Source: Nitrosospira sp.
Lineage (GTDB): Bacteria; Pseudomonadota; Gammaproteobacteria; Burkholderiales; Nitrosomonadaceae
Assembly: GCA_013821425.1 (NCBI GenBank)
Contig: JACDGV010000001.1
Span: 124,001-188,000 of the forward strand
Direction of reading: 5' to 3'
Length of the DNA: 64,000 nucleotides
Part shown: in pieces, positions 30,151 through 39,918 of the stretch
Layout of the letters: every line of letters begins with the position of its first letter
How positions within the stretch are numbered: the stretch's first letter is position 1
Position numbers and translations under genes: made by a program
The notes under the pieces: model-generated
What the model was told of the DNA's origin: nothing
Databases searched by the model: none
What the model saw: only the letters and a program-made list of their open reading frames with translations

Positions 30151-33012
30151 TTATTGGCATGATTCGCACCCGGGATCGTCGATGGCGCAAAACTGCACAT
30201 CTGTCGCCGGCAGCGCCGAGCCCATGGCTGTCATGCCCCCCTCCGCAACCGCATTCAAGGAACCGGCATGGATCGTGGATTTTTCCGCTGAAGTAGCAGC
30301 CAGCGAGCGCAGGTAGTAGGTCGTTTTCAGGCCGCGTAACCAAGCCAATTTATAGATATCATCCAGCTTTTTTCCGGAAACCCCCGCGATATAGATATTC
30401 AGGGATTGCGCCTGATCGATCCATTTCTGCCGCCGCGCAGCGGCTTCGATCAGCCACTGGGGTTCGACCTCAAACGCGGTGGCATATAAGCTGCGAATAT
30501 CCGCCGGCACGCGGTCTATCCTGCTTAAGGACCCCTCGAAATACTTGAGATCGGAAAGCATGACTTCATCCCACAGCCCAATCTTCTTCAGATCGTTTAC
30601 CAAGTATTTATCTACCGAGGTGAAATCCCCTGATAAATTGGTTTTAACGTAAAGATTGGTAAAGGAAGGCTCGATGCTTGCGGATACACCGACAATGTTG
30701 GAAATGGTCGCGGTTGGCGCAATCGCCAGACAATTTGAATTACGCATGCCGTACTTCCTGATACGTTCGCGCAATCCATCCCAATCCAGCGTGGACGACC
30801 TGTCTGCATCGACATATCCGTCGCGTTCTTCGCGTAATAGATCGAGAGTATCCTGGGGCAGAATGCCGCGATCCCACAGGCTGCCGCGATAAGACGTGTA
30901 ACGGCCGCGCTCTTCCGCCAATTCCGTTGAAGCCCAATAGGCATGGTGGGCGACTGTCTCCATTGCACGATCTGCGAATTCCACCGCCTCGTTCGAAGCG
31001 TAGGGGATGCGCATCATATGCAGGCAATCCTGAAAACCCATGATACCTAGCCCGACGGGGCGATGTTTGAGGTTAGAGTTACGCGCTTTGGCCACAGCGT
31101 AGAAATTGATGTCGATGACGTTGTCCAGCATACGCATGGCGGTGGTGACTGTCCGCTTGAGCTTGCCTGCATCAAGCTCGCCCGCCTCATTGACGTGGGC
31201 AGCCAGATTGACCGAACCCAGATTGCACACGGCGATTTCGTGGTCGTTGGTATTCAGCGTTATCTCGGTACAGAGATTGGAGCTATGCACGACGCCAACG
31301 TGGTTTTGCGGCGAGCGGATATTGCAGGCATCCTTGAAGGTGATCCAGGGATGTCCGGTTTCAAACAGCATGCTGAGCATTTTGCGCCACAACTGTTGCG
31401 CGGGAATTTTCCTGTGCAGGCTCAGCTCCCCCCGTGCGGCCTTGTCCTCGTAGGCAAGATATGCCTGCTCAAACTGTTTGCCGAACTTTTCATGCAGGTC
31501 GGGCACGTCGGAGGGTGAAAAAAGTGTCCACTCACCTCCCTCCATTACCCGCTTCATGAAAAGATCCGGCACCCAGGTGGCGGTATCCATATCATGGGTA
31601 CGGCGCCGATCGTCGCCGGTGTTCTTGCGCAGCTCCAGGAATTCCTCGATATCCAGATGCCATGATTCCAGATAAGCGCACACCGCGCCTTTGCGCTTGC
31701 CACCCTGATTTACTGCTACCGCTGTGTCCGACACTACCTTTAGAAACGGAACTATGCCTTGTGACTTGCCATTAGTGCCCTTGATGCGCGCACCCATCGC
31801 CCGCACCGGCGTCCAGTCATTGCCGAGCCCTCCTGCGTACTTTGCGAGCAGTGCGTTTTCCTTGATGGCCTCATAAATGCCCTCCAGATTATCCGGCACT
31901 GTCGTGAGATAGCACGACGACAACTGCGAACGCTGAGTGCCTGAATTAAACAGCGTCGGGGTGGAGCTCATGAAATCGAAATTCGACAGCACGTGATAGA
32001 ACTCTATGGCGCGGGCCTCGCGGTCGACTTCGTTCAGCGCAAGCCCCATTGCCACGCGCATGAAGAACGTCTGCGGCAACTCGATACGACGGTCGCGCAC
32101 GTGCAGGAAATAACGGTCATACAGGTTTTGCAAGCCAAGATAGCCAAATTTAAGGTCCCGGCTGGCATCCAGCGCCCCAGCCAGACGGGGCAGGTCGAAC
32201 TGCGCCAGGCGCTCATCCAGCAGCTCGGCATTGATGCCACGTTTGATGAATTCCGGAAAATACTCCGCATAGCGATCGGCCATTTCCTGCTGTAAAGCTT
32301 CTTCCCCCAGCACCTCGAGACGGAGGGCGTGCAGCAGCAGCCGCGCGGTAACGTAGCTGTAGGCCGGCTCTTTCTCGATTAACGCGCGCGCGGAGAGAAC
32401 GACTGATTTTCGCACCTCCTCCATCGGCACCCCATCGTACAAATCCTTCAATGTCGCCTTAAGTATCGCCGTGGCGCTCACCATTTCGCCCAGGCCCTCG
32501 CAGCACGATTCGATCAGCGTCAGCAGGCGGGCCACATCGAGCGGTGTTTTGCGGCCGTTTACGAGCACATTCAGGACGCTGCCCGGCGCTTCCACGGCAG
32601 CCATTGCTTTCTGTTGTGCGCGCTTGCGCGCGCGATCCTCGCGGTAAAGGACGTAAGCGCGCGCGACATCGTGCTCCCCGGAGCGCATCAATGCCAGCTC
32701 CACCTGATCCTGGATGTCCTCAATATGAAAGGTTCCCCCGGAAGGTTGCCGGCGAATCAATGCATTCACTACATCATCGGTCAGCCGTGCCACCACCTCG
32801 CGGACCCTGGCGGAAGCGGCTCCCTGGCCGCCATTTACCGCGATGAAAGCTTTTGTCATCGCAATGGAGATCTTGCCCGGCTCAAAAGCCGCCACAGCGC
32901 CATTGCGTCGGATAATCTTGTATTGGGAATAGCGCGTCTGATTGGAAGGTGTTGAAGAAAAATCGTACCCGGCTACTGCCGGGCGGGTTGCATGTTCTGT
33001 GGCAAGCTGCAT
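30151..33012 (-). CDS. nrdA: ribonucleoside-diphosphate reductase subunit alpha
   Basis: ATP-cone YKIIRRNGAVAAFEPGKISIAMTKAF; SSTPTLFNSGTQRSQLSSCYL; NLCTEITLNTNDHEIAVCNLGSVNL; C-terminal CESCQ. Confidence 0.97.
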   Translation of the reverse strand: MQLATEHATRPAVAGYDFSSTPSNQTRYSQYKIIRRNGAVAAFEPGKISIAMTKAFIAVNGGQGAASARVREVVARLTDDVVNALIRRQPSGGTFHIEDIQDQVELALMRSGEHDVARAYVLYREDRARKRAQQKAMAAVEAPGSVLNVLVNGRKTPLDVARLLTLIESCCEGLGEMVSATAILKATLKDLYDGVPMEEVRKSVVLSARALIEKEPAYSYVTARLLLHALRLEVLGEEALQQEMADRYAEYFPEFIKRGINAELLDERLAQFDLPRLAGALDASRDLKFGYLGLQNLYDRYFLHVRDRRIELPQTFFMRVAMGLALNEVDREARAIEFYHVLSNFDFMSSTPTLFNSGTQRSQLSSCYLTTVPDNLEGIYEAIKENALLAKYAGGLGNDWTPVRAMGARIKGTNGKSQGIVPFLKVVSDTAVAVNQGGKRKGAVCAYLESWHLDIEEFLELRKNTGDDRRRTHDMDTATWVPDLFMKRVMEGGEWTLFSPSDVPDLHEKFGKQFEQAYLAYEDKAARGELSLHRKIPAQQLWRKMLSMLFETGHPWITFKDACNIRSPQNHVGVVHSSNLCTEITLNTNDHEIAVCNLGSVNLAAHVNEAGELDAGKLKRTVTTAMRMLDNVIDINFYAVAKARNSNLKHRPVGLGIMGFQDCLHMMRIPYASNEAVEFADRAMETVAHHAYWASTELAEERGRYTSYRGSLWDRGILPQDTLDLLREERDGYVDADRSSTLDWDGLRERIRKYGMRNSNCLAIAPTATISNIVGVSASIEPSFTNLYVKTNLSGDFTSVDKYLVNDLKKIGLWDEVMLSDLKYFEGSLSRIDRVPADIRSLYATAFEVEPQWLIEAAARRQKWIDQAQSLNIYIAGVSGKKLDDIYKLAWLRGLKTTYYLRSLAATSAEKSTIHAGSLNAVAEGGMTAMGSALPATDVQFCAIDDPGCESCQ

Positions 33013-33085
33013 GGCGTGCTCCTCATTTATATGGAAAACCGATCCTTTCCGATGGCTGAAGCTGGATGACGGGGACAGTTCTAAA

Positions 33086-33133
33086 ACACTACATCTAGTA
33101 TTCTATCCGGGGGGTTTTAACTACTGCTAGTAC
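33086..33133. promoter_or_regulatory. tandem candidate NrdR boxes upstream of nrdA
   Basis: 33086-33101 acaCTAcATcTAGtat matches consensus acaCwAtATaTwGtgt; 33118-33133 taaCTActgcTAGtac, weaker; 32 bp apart. Confidence 0.65.
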
Positions 33134-33313
33134 GTAGACAGATAGTGCAATATTTTTCCATGCGTGTCAAAAGCTTTTTGTATTCGTGCTGGCCGGCTAT
33201 GGGTGGGGGGTTGCTGCTAATCGGTGGATTATGCATACGACTATTCAGAACGATATTTCCGATGAAGCTGATGCTGGTGGAACGGCTGCAGTGTCGCATT
33301 GACGCTTACTCGT

Positions 33314-34468
33314 TCAGCTTCCCTCTGTTGCCTCGGTTCTCTCACCTGTCTGTTTGTCAGGTTGAGTGAGTTGCCGCGAACGCCTTTCCATTTCAAGGGC
33401 ACCACGGATCTGTTCGGGTTTTTGAGTGCGTAATCCTTCCGCGAGAGCGCGCGAGGCGTCCCTGCGGCGTTCGGCGTAATGCCGCAGCATTTCCACCGCA
33501 GGGGCGGAAGGCAGCGCGGGATCATGCGGGAGATGGGAGAGCTGCTCGAAGCTTTCCTCGTAACGATCACTTACGGCTGTGTCGATACGTCCTGCAAGCT
33601 CGTCGAATGTAATCCCGCCGCGCTTGCCTTCGTCAAGTATGCTCTGCCACGCCTGGCTGATCACAACATCATCACGCAAAAATTCTCCAATTTCCTTCCG
33701 CGCCAGCAACTCCTCGCTCCAGCGGTAGGGGCGGGTGGGAATCTGGCTGATCAGGAAGATGATGGCCAAGGTGAGGGCGCCCCCTGCCAGCAGGCGGCTG
33801 TGGTGAGATACCCGTTTCACTGCATCCACAGGCGACGCGAGCATCATTCCTGCCAATATTCCGGTAAGAAAACCTCCGATATGCGCCGCGTTGTCTATGC
33901 CGGTGATTAACAAGCCCAGCGCGAGGCTTGCAGCGGCAAAAACGGTAGCCCCCCAGAAAAACCACCGGAAGTCTCGCGGGTGAAGATTGCCCCGCTCGCG
34001 CCAGAGAAACACCAGCAGGGCGCCATATAGGCCAAAGATGGCGCCAGACGCGCCGCCCGAGACCGCTAATCCTCTGTGCGCCACAAGCGATAGCAGATTG
34101 CCCGTCAGGCCGCTCGCAAAATAGATACCCGCAAATCGAGCGTGCCCATACATGCGCTCGACTAGCTGGCCGCCATCCCAAAGCGCCCACAGATTCAAGG
34201 TCAGATGTATAACGCCAAAGTGGAGGAACACGGCGCTACCCAGCCGCCACCATTCACCGTCCTGTGTGGCCGGGCCAAAATTCGCCCCCCAGGCTAATTG
34301 GACGCTGTTGGATGAGTGCCAAAGGCCTGCGCCCCCCGCGAGCATGGCTACGAACACCAGCAGATTAACGCCGATCAGTAGTCTTGTTATCGGGACTCGC
34401 GGCGTTCGCTGGTGCAGCAGGTCGTGAAGAGGCAGCATCGGGCGGTGGACTCGTTTGGCTAAAGCCAT
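33314..34468 (-). CDS. rhomboid family intramembrane serine protease with C-terminal extension
   Basis: HFGVIHLTLNLWALWDGGQLVERMYG, GGASGAIFGLYGA (GxSG), DNAAHIGGFLTGILAG. Confidence 0.93.
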   Translation of the reverse strand: MALAKRVHRPMLPLHDLLHQRTPRVPITRLLIGVNLLVFVAMLAGGAGLWHSSNSVQLAWGANFGPATQDGEWWRLGSAVFLHFGVIHLTLNLWALWDGGQLVERMYGHARFAGIYFASGLTGNLLSLVAHRGLAVSGGASGAIFGLYGALLVFLWRERGNLHPRDFRWFFWGATVFAAASLALGLLITGIDNAAHIGGFLTGILAGMMLASPVDAVKRVSHHSRLLAGGALTLAIIFLISQIPTRPYRWSEELLARKEIGEFLRDDVVISQAWQSILDEGKRGGITFDELAGRIDTAVSDRYEESFEQLSHLPHDPALPSAPAVEMLRHYAERRRDASRALAEGLRTQKPEQIRGALEMERRSRQLTQPDKQTGERTEATEGS

Positions 34469-34643
34469 TATTATGCGTTAGGATGAGATTCGCTTATGCA
34501 ATAAGGAACAAGAACACCGCTCTGATCCGGATTTGCAAGCATTGGCGCCGAGTGCGGTTTTCAACATGGCGTAAAACCAGGAACACGGCACTCGCAACTG
34601 GTCAGATGGCGTCATGCCGCATTAGTTTCAGAAACCCCTTTCA

Positions 34644-35882
34644 GTGAAGCTGTCATCGCAACCTGCCGCCATGGCTGCGCTGGTGGTCATTCTGTTGCTT
34701 GTCCCATCGTTTGCCGATGCTCAAGTGCGTGCCCAGCTGCCGCGGACAGGGCTAACGTCAGATGATCTTGCTGTGATTGTGAACGATAGCGATCCGCTAT
34801 CACGGCAAGTCGGTGATTATTACCAGAAGGCGCGTCATATCCCCGCGGGCAATATGATTCACGTGCGGTTTTCCCCCGGCCGCAATGTGTTTTCCCGGGA
34901 GGAGTTTCGGGAGTTGAAGGCTGAGATTGACCAGCTCACGCCTGCGGGCGTACAAGCCTACGCGGTGGCGTGGACTCTCCCTTACCGGGTGGATTGCATG
35001 TCTCTGACTTCCGCGCTGGCTTTCGGCTTTGACGAGAATTATTGTTCGTCCGAGTGCGGCCCGACTCGACCGAGCCCCTATTTCAATTCTCCCAGTCTGA
35101 ACCCCTTCACCGACCATAAACTTCGGCCCGCAATGATGCTGGCCGGGCTCGATTTCGAGCAGGTAAAAGCGCTTATCGATCGAGGTGTCGCTGCTGACCA
35201 TAGCTTCCCGGAGGGACGCGCCTACCTCGTAATCACGCCTGACAAGGTACGCAGCGTGCGAGCAAGCTATTTCGAGCTGACCGCAAAACACCTGGATGGC
35301 GTTTTTCCCGTCGAGATCCTGGAAACCGAAGCAATCTTCGATCGGCACGACGTCCTCTTCTACTTCACCGGGCTCGTGCAGGTGCCGCAACTCCATACAC
35401 TGGAGTTTCTGCCCGGCGCACTGGCTGATCATTTGACGTCAGCCGGGGGCCAGCTTGGGGGGTCAAGCCAGATGAGCAGCCTGCGCTGGCTGGAAGCAGG
35501 CGCTACCGCGAGTTACGGCACCGTGGTGGAACCCTGCAATCATATGCAGAAGTTTCCTTTTCCCGCTATCGCCATGTTCCACTACGCGCTCGGCGCAAGC
35601 GCAATTGAAGCGTATTGGAAGAGCGTTGCATGGCCGGGGGAAGGCGTGTTTATCGGTGAACCGCTGGCTCAGCCATTCTCGCCGCATCTGCGCGAAATCC
35701 GACCCGGGCAGTTCGAACTGCGGGTTTTCTCGCCGCGCGAAGGGCGGCTGCGAATTGAACAATCGGATTCAGCAGCCGGACCTTTCCGGCCTCTTGCCCA
35801 GCAGGCGCCGATACGCCGTGGCAATAATCTGATGCGTTTCAGCTTCGCTGGTACAGGAGGTTATCTCAGATTGCGCTGGTGA
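34644..35882 (+). CDS. TIGR03790-type family protein (secreted, unknown function)
   Basis: Signal peptide; DDLAVIVNDSDPLSRQVGDYYQKARHIPAGNMIHVRF...FREL...AYAVAWTLPYRVDCMSLTSALAFGFDENYC; GTG start; family assigned from recall. Confidence 0.75.
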   Translation: MKLSSQPAAMAALVVILLLVPSFADAQVRAQLPRTGLTSDDLAVIVNDSDPLSRQVGDYYQKARHIPAGNMIHVRFSPGRNVFSREEFRELKAEIDQLTPAGVQAYAVAWTLPYRVDCMSLTSALAFGFDENYCSSECGPTRPSPYFNSPSLNPFTDHKLRPAMMLAGLDFEQVKALIDRGVAADHSFPEGRAYLVITPDKVRSVRASYFELTAKHLDGVFPVEILETEAIFDRHDVLFYFTGLVQVPQLHTLEFLPGALADHLTSAGGQLGGSSQMSSLRWLEAGATASYGTVVEPCNHMQKFPFPAIAMFHYALGASAIEAYWKSVAWPGEGVFIGEPLAQPFSPHLREIRPGQFELRVFSPREGRLRIEQSDSAAGPFRPLAQQAPIRRGNNLMRFSFAGTGGYLRLRW

Positions 35883-35946
35883 CGATGCTCGTCCGCGGCC
35901 CTCGGTCGCTGCCTGCGGCGGCAATCGGCTCGCTCGATCCGGGGGA

Positions 35947-35974
35947 TTTCCTGTTGCCGGTTTCCTGTTGCCGG
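35947..35974. repeat. 2 x 14-bp perfect tandem repeat (tttcctgttgccgg)
   Basis: Read directly, intergenic upstream of argS. Confidence 0.9.
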
Positions 35975-36055
35975 ATTAGCTAAACTGACAAGCTTAATTC
36001 AGGCCAAGGCCGCTATAATAAGGGCTGCATAAATCCGCCTCCATCGCAATGTTCC

Positions 36056-37804
36056 ATGACTTTGTCAGCCCAGCCCAACTTTAAATACCACTTCACGGAG
36101 CTTCTATCCGCCGCTTTGGCCCCAATGGTACCGCAGGGCTTTGACGTGGATATAGAGTTTGCGCGTCCCAAACACGCTAACCACGGTGATTATGCCTGCA
36201 ATCTGGCAATGCAGCTGGCAAAGCCGCTGCGTCGAAACCCGCGTGAGATTGCCTCAGTGCTCGCCGATGCGCTTTCTGTTTCGCCTTATCTCGAAAAAAT
36301 AGAGATTGCGGGAGCGGGTTTTATCAATATATTTCTCACGACTTCTGTCAAACAGCAGTTTCCGCGCCATGTATTGGAGAATGGCGAAAGGTTCGGCCGG
36401 AGCGGCATCGGCGTAGGCAAGAAAATCCAGGTGGAATTTGTGTCAGCCAATCCCACCGGGCCGCTGCACGTGGGGCACGGGAGAGGAGCGGCATTTGGCG
36501 CGAGCCTCGCGAACGTGCTCGCAGCCACCGGGTACTCCGTTGCTCGGGAATATTACGTCAACGACGCAGGACGCCAGATGGATATTCTGGCACTGTCTAC
36601 CTGGCTGCGTTATCTGGAATTGAACGGCATCGCTTCGCATTTTCCTGACAACGCGTACCGAGGCGAGTACGTGCGCGATATGGCGCGTCTGATTCACAAA
36701 GCCCATGGGGGACGCTATGTGCACAAGCCTGATCTGCTGTTTGAAGGAATATCGCTCGATGCGGATGCCGAGATCGAGGCAAAGCTCGACGGGTTGATCG
36801 CAAACGCCAAAAAATTGCTGGGACAGGATTATGCTTACATTCACAATTTCGTCCTGACCGAGCAATTGGGCGACTGCCGCAATGACTTGGTGGAATTCGG
36901 TGTGATCTTCGACACATGGTTCTCCGAGCAATCGTTATTCGACAGCGGCGCCGTGGCACGTGCGGTTCAATTACTTGAACAAGGAAATCATTTGTACAAG
37001 CAGGACGGCGCCAGATGGTTTCGTTCGAGTGATTTTGGCGATGAAAAGGATCGGGTGGTGCAGCGGGAAAATGGGCAATTCACTTACTTCGCTTCCGATA
37101 TTGCCTATCATCTCAACAAGTTCGAACGGGGCTTCGAACGCGTCATCGACGTCTGGGGAGCGGATCATCACGGATATATCCCTCGCGTGAAGGGCGCGAT
37201 GCAGGCATTGACACTCGACCCCGCCAAACTGGAAATCGCGCTGGTGCAATTTGCGGTGCTGTACCGGGACGGTAAAAAGGCGCCCATGTCCACCCGCGCG
37301 GGGGAATTTGTCACGTTACGGGAGTTGCGTCAGGAGGTGGGCAATGACGCAGCGCGGTTTTTTTACGTGCTGCGCAAAAGCGATCAGCATCTCGATTTCG
37401 ATCTGGATCTGGCCAAAACGCAAAGCAGCGATAACCCGGTCTATTACGTGCAATATGCCCATGCACGGGTTTGCAGCGTGCTGGAGCAATGGGGCGGAGA
37501 CGTTGCCGCGCTTGTCACGGCGGATATGTCTTCCCTGGAAAGCGCAGTGGAACTGGCTCTTCTACAGAGGTTGATGGATTATCCGGAGATTGTGGAAGCC
37601 GCAGCGAAGGAGCTCTCCCCTCATCTTGTCGCCTTCTATGTCAGGGAACTGGCGGGTGAATTCCACAGTTACTATAATGCTACCCGCTTCCTCGTACCCG
37701 AACTTCCGCGCCGGCTTGCCCGGCTAGGTCTCGTCGCAGCGATAGGGCAAGTGTTGAGCAACGGTTTAAAACTGCTCGGTGTCAGTGCCCCGGCTAAAAT
37801 GTAA
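36056..37804 (+). CDS. argS: arginine--tRNA ligase
   Basis: VEFVSANPTGPLHVGHGRGAAFGASLANVLAATGYSVAREYYVNDAGRQMD; KMSTRAG-like PMSTRAGEFVTL. Confidence 0.97.
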   Translation: MTLSAQPNFKYHFTELLSAALAPMVPQGFDVDIEFARPKHANHGDYACNLAMQLAKPLRRNPREIASVLADALSVSPYLEKIEIAGAGFINIFLTTSVKQQFPRHVLENGERFGRSGIGVGKKIQVEFVSANPTGPLHVGHGRGAAFGASLANVLAATGYSVAREYYVNDAGRQMDILALSTWLRYLELNGIASHFPDNAYRGEYVRDMARLIHKAHGGRYVHKPDLLFEGISLDADAEIEAKLDGLIANAKKLLGQDYAYIHNFVLTEQLGDCRNDLVEFGVIFDTWFSEQSLFDSGAVARAVQLLEQGNHLYKQDGARWFRSSDFGDEKDRVVQRENGQFTYFASDIAYHLNKFERGFERVIDVWGADHHGYIPRVKGAMQALTLDPAKLEIALVQFAVLYRDGKKAPMSTRAGEFVTLRELRQEVGNDAARFFYVLRKSDQHLDFDLDLAKTQSSDNPVYYVQYAHARVCSVLEQWGGDVAALVTADMSSLESAVELALLQRLMDYPEIVEAAAKELSPHLVAFYVRELAGEFHSYYNATRFLVPELPRRLARLGLVAAIGQVLSNGLKLLGVSAPAKM

Positions 37805-37826
37805 ACAGGAATGCTGATCGATTTTC

Positions 37827-38432
37827 ATGAGCAGAGATTATAAAACACCCCCCAGCTCTTCATTCTCCGGAAGGAACAGGAATACGCTCCTCCTGGGGCT
37901 GTTTATCGGCTACGCGCTGGGCCTTCTAAGTGCCATCGGCACCTGGATGTATATTAACCAGGCCCCCAGTCCATACATTTCCCAGGATAGGGCGAATAAT
38001 GGAGCGGCGGAACAGAGTGCCGCCAGTCATACCGGGAAAGAGCTCCAAGGTTCTGGCTCTGAGGACAAACCGGTCGCGGTCGCGGACGGCAAACCGCGCT
38101 TTGAATTCTACAATATACTGCCGGGCGAGGAGGAGCCTGTTACCGAGCAGGAACTCAAACAGGTCATCCAGCGTCCTTTGTCGCAGGACAAGTATTTTCT
38201 TCAGGCGGGATCTTTTCGGAACGAGGATGACGCCGATAATCTCAAGGCGAAACTTGCGATGCTGGGAATGGAGGCGGCAGTTCAGGCCGTCGATTTGTCC
38301 GAAAAAGGCATCTGGCACAGAGTTCGCGTAGGACCCTTTACAGACATCAATGAAATTGACCGGACCCGCGCATCCCTGCAGCAAAATGATGTTCCAAGCA
38401 GCCTCATCAAGATACATAAAGAGGCGCATTAA
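37827..38432 (+). CDS. SPOR domain-containing protein
   Basis: N-terminal TM; YFLQAGSFRNEDDADNLKAKLAMLGMEAAVQAV...WHRVRVGPFTDINEIDRTRASLQQNDV. Confidence 0.92.
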   Translation: MSRDYKTPPSSSFSGRNRNTLLLGLFIGYALGLLSAIGTWMYINQAPSPYISQDRANNGAAEQSAASHTGKELQGSGSEDKPVAVADGKPRFEFYNILPGEEEPVTEQELKQVIQRPLSQDKYFLQAGSFRNEDDADNLKAKLAMLGMEAAVQAVDLSEKGIWHRVRVGPFTDINEIDRTRASLQQNDVPSSLIKIHKEAH

Positions 38433-38503
38433 AGTATCGTAATGACTGGGGGCCAGCAGCGGAACCGGATATCCGTCCTACTTCAAGGAGAAAGGGAGAA
38501 AGC

Positions 38504-39151
38504 ATGAATTCATTCAGGTTATTTACAGCGGTTCTCGTACTGGCCGGCATGAGTGCGGCCGTTATCTCCGGCGCTCGCGCCGAAATCGTCGAAGGGAGAG
38601 ATTACACTGTTCTATCACATCCTCAGCCGGCGGATGGCGGAAAAAGCATAGAGGTTATCGAATTCTTCTGGTACGGTTGCCCGCATTGCTATCAATTGCA
38701 TCCGCGCATCAAGGCCTGGCTGAAGCGGATGCCTGACGATGCCACCTTCCGATACGTTCCCGCTGTGTTCCGGCCGACGTGGGTCCCCGGCGCGAAAACG
38801 TTTTACGCGCTGGAAGCGCTTGGAGCGAGAGACATGCTGCAAGATAAAGTTTACGACGCCATCCATCTCGATAAGATAGACCTGAGCAGGGACGAGGTGT
38901 TATTCGACTGGATCGCCAAACAGGGAATTGAGCGGCAGAAATTTATCGATGCATACAACTCGTTCTCCGTTCAGAACCAGGTGTCGCGCGCGACACGCAT
39001 GTCGAAAGATTACGGTCTCTCCGGCGTTCCCGCCGTGGTCGTGGACGACAGGTACCTGACAAGCGGAAGTATGGGCAGCACACCAGAGGATACCATCAGG
39101 ACCCTGGACGCGCTGATCGAAAAGGTACGCAAGGAGCGGATGAAGAAATAG
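38504..39151 (+). CDS. dsbA: thiol:disulfide interchange protein DsbA
   Basis: EVIEFFWYGCPHCYQLHPRIKAW (CPHC), cis-Pro region SGVPAVVVDDRYLTSG, signal peptide. Confidence 0.94.
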   Translation: MNSFRLFTAVLVLAGMSAAVISGARAEIVEGRDYTVLSHPQPADGGKSIEVIEFFWYGCPHCYQLHPRIKAWLKRMPDDATFRYVPAVFRPTWVPGAKTFYALEALGARDMLQDKVYDAIHLDKIDLSRDEVLFDWIAKQGIERQKFIDAYNSFSVQNQVSRATRMSKDYGLSGVPAVVVDDRYLTSGSMGSTPEDTIRTLDALIEKVRKERMKK

Positions 39152-39171
39152 CGCGATTTCAGATACTATCA

Positions 39172-39918
39172 TTGAAAGTTATTATCAGCGGCGCGTCCAG
39201 TGGATTGGGTAGGGCATTGGCGAAACATTATGCGCGCCTGGATGCTACGCTTGGCTTGATTGCGCGGCGCGGAGATCTATTGGGAGACCTCGCGGCGGGA
39301 TTGTCGGGAGTGTCCATTTATAAGGCTGATGTCCGCGATAGCGGGGCGATGCAAGCGGCTGCGCAGGATTTCATGCTTCGCCATGGGTGTCCTGATATTG
39401 TCATTGCCAATGCCGGAATCAGCCGCGGCACCCTGACTGCACATGTCGAAGATGGAGAAATTTTCGGGGACATTCTCGCCACCAATGTCCTTGGCATGGT
39501 CAACCTCTTCCAGCCGTTCATTAGCGTGATGAGAGCGTCAGGGCAGGGCCGCCTGGTTGGCGTAGCCAGCATCGCCGGCTATCGCGGTCTCCCCGGGGGC
39601 GGCGCCTACTCGGCTTCCAAAGCTGCGGCGATCAACTATCTCGAAAGCCTGCGCGTCGAGATGCATGGCAGCGGCGTTTCTGTCATTACCATTTGTCCTG
39701 GCTTTATCACCACGCCAATGACGGCGAATAATCCTTTTCGCATGCCCTTTATCCTGCCCGCGGAGGACGCTGCCGGGAAAGTTGTTGCCGCTGTCGAGAA
39801 CCGGACATCGTTCGCGGTGATTCCCTGGCAAATGGCAATAGCTGCCGGAGCTCTGAAACTGCTGCCTAATTTCCTTCATGACCGGCTGTTCGTCAATGCG
39901 CCGCGAAAGCCGCGTTAG
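39172..39918 (+). CDS. SDR family oxidoreductase (TTG start)
   Basis: KVIISGASSGLGRALAKHYA, NAGISRG, YSASKAAAINYLESLR. Confidence 0.93.
   Translation: MKVIISGASSGLGRALAKHYARLDATLGLIARRGDLLGDLAAGLSGVSIYKADVRDSGAMQAAAQDFMLRHGCPDIVIANAGISRGTLTAHVEDGEIFGDILATNVLGMVNLFQPFISVMRASGQGRLVGVASIAGYRGLPGGGAYSASKAAAINYLESLRVEMHGSGVSVITICPGFITTPMTANNPFRMPFILPAEDAAGKVVAAVENRTSFAVIPWQMAIAAGALKLLPNFLHDRLFVNAPRKPR

Noticed and set aside
28784-30316. 510-aa plus-strand ORF
   Set aside because: Entirely antisense to well-supported nrdB and the end of nrdA; composition is that of an antisense shadow ORF in GC-rich DNA.
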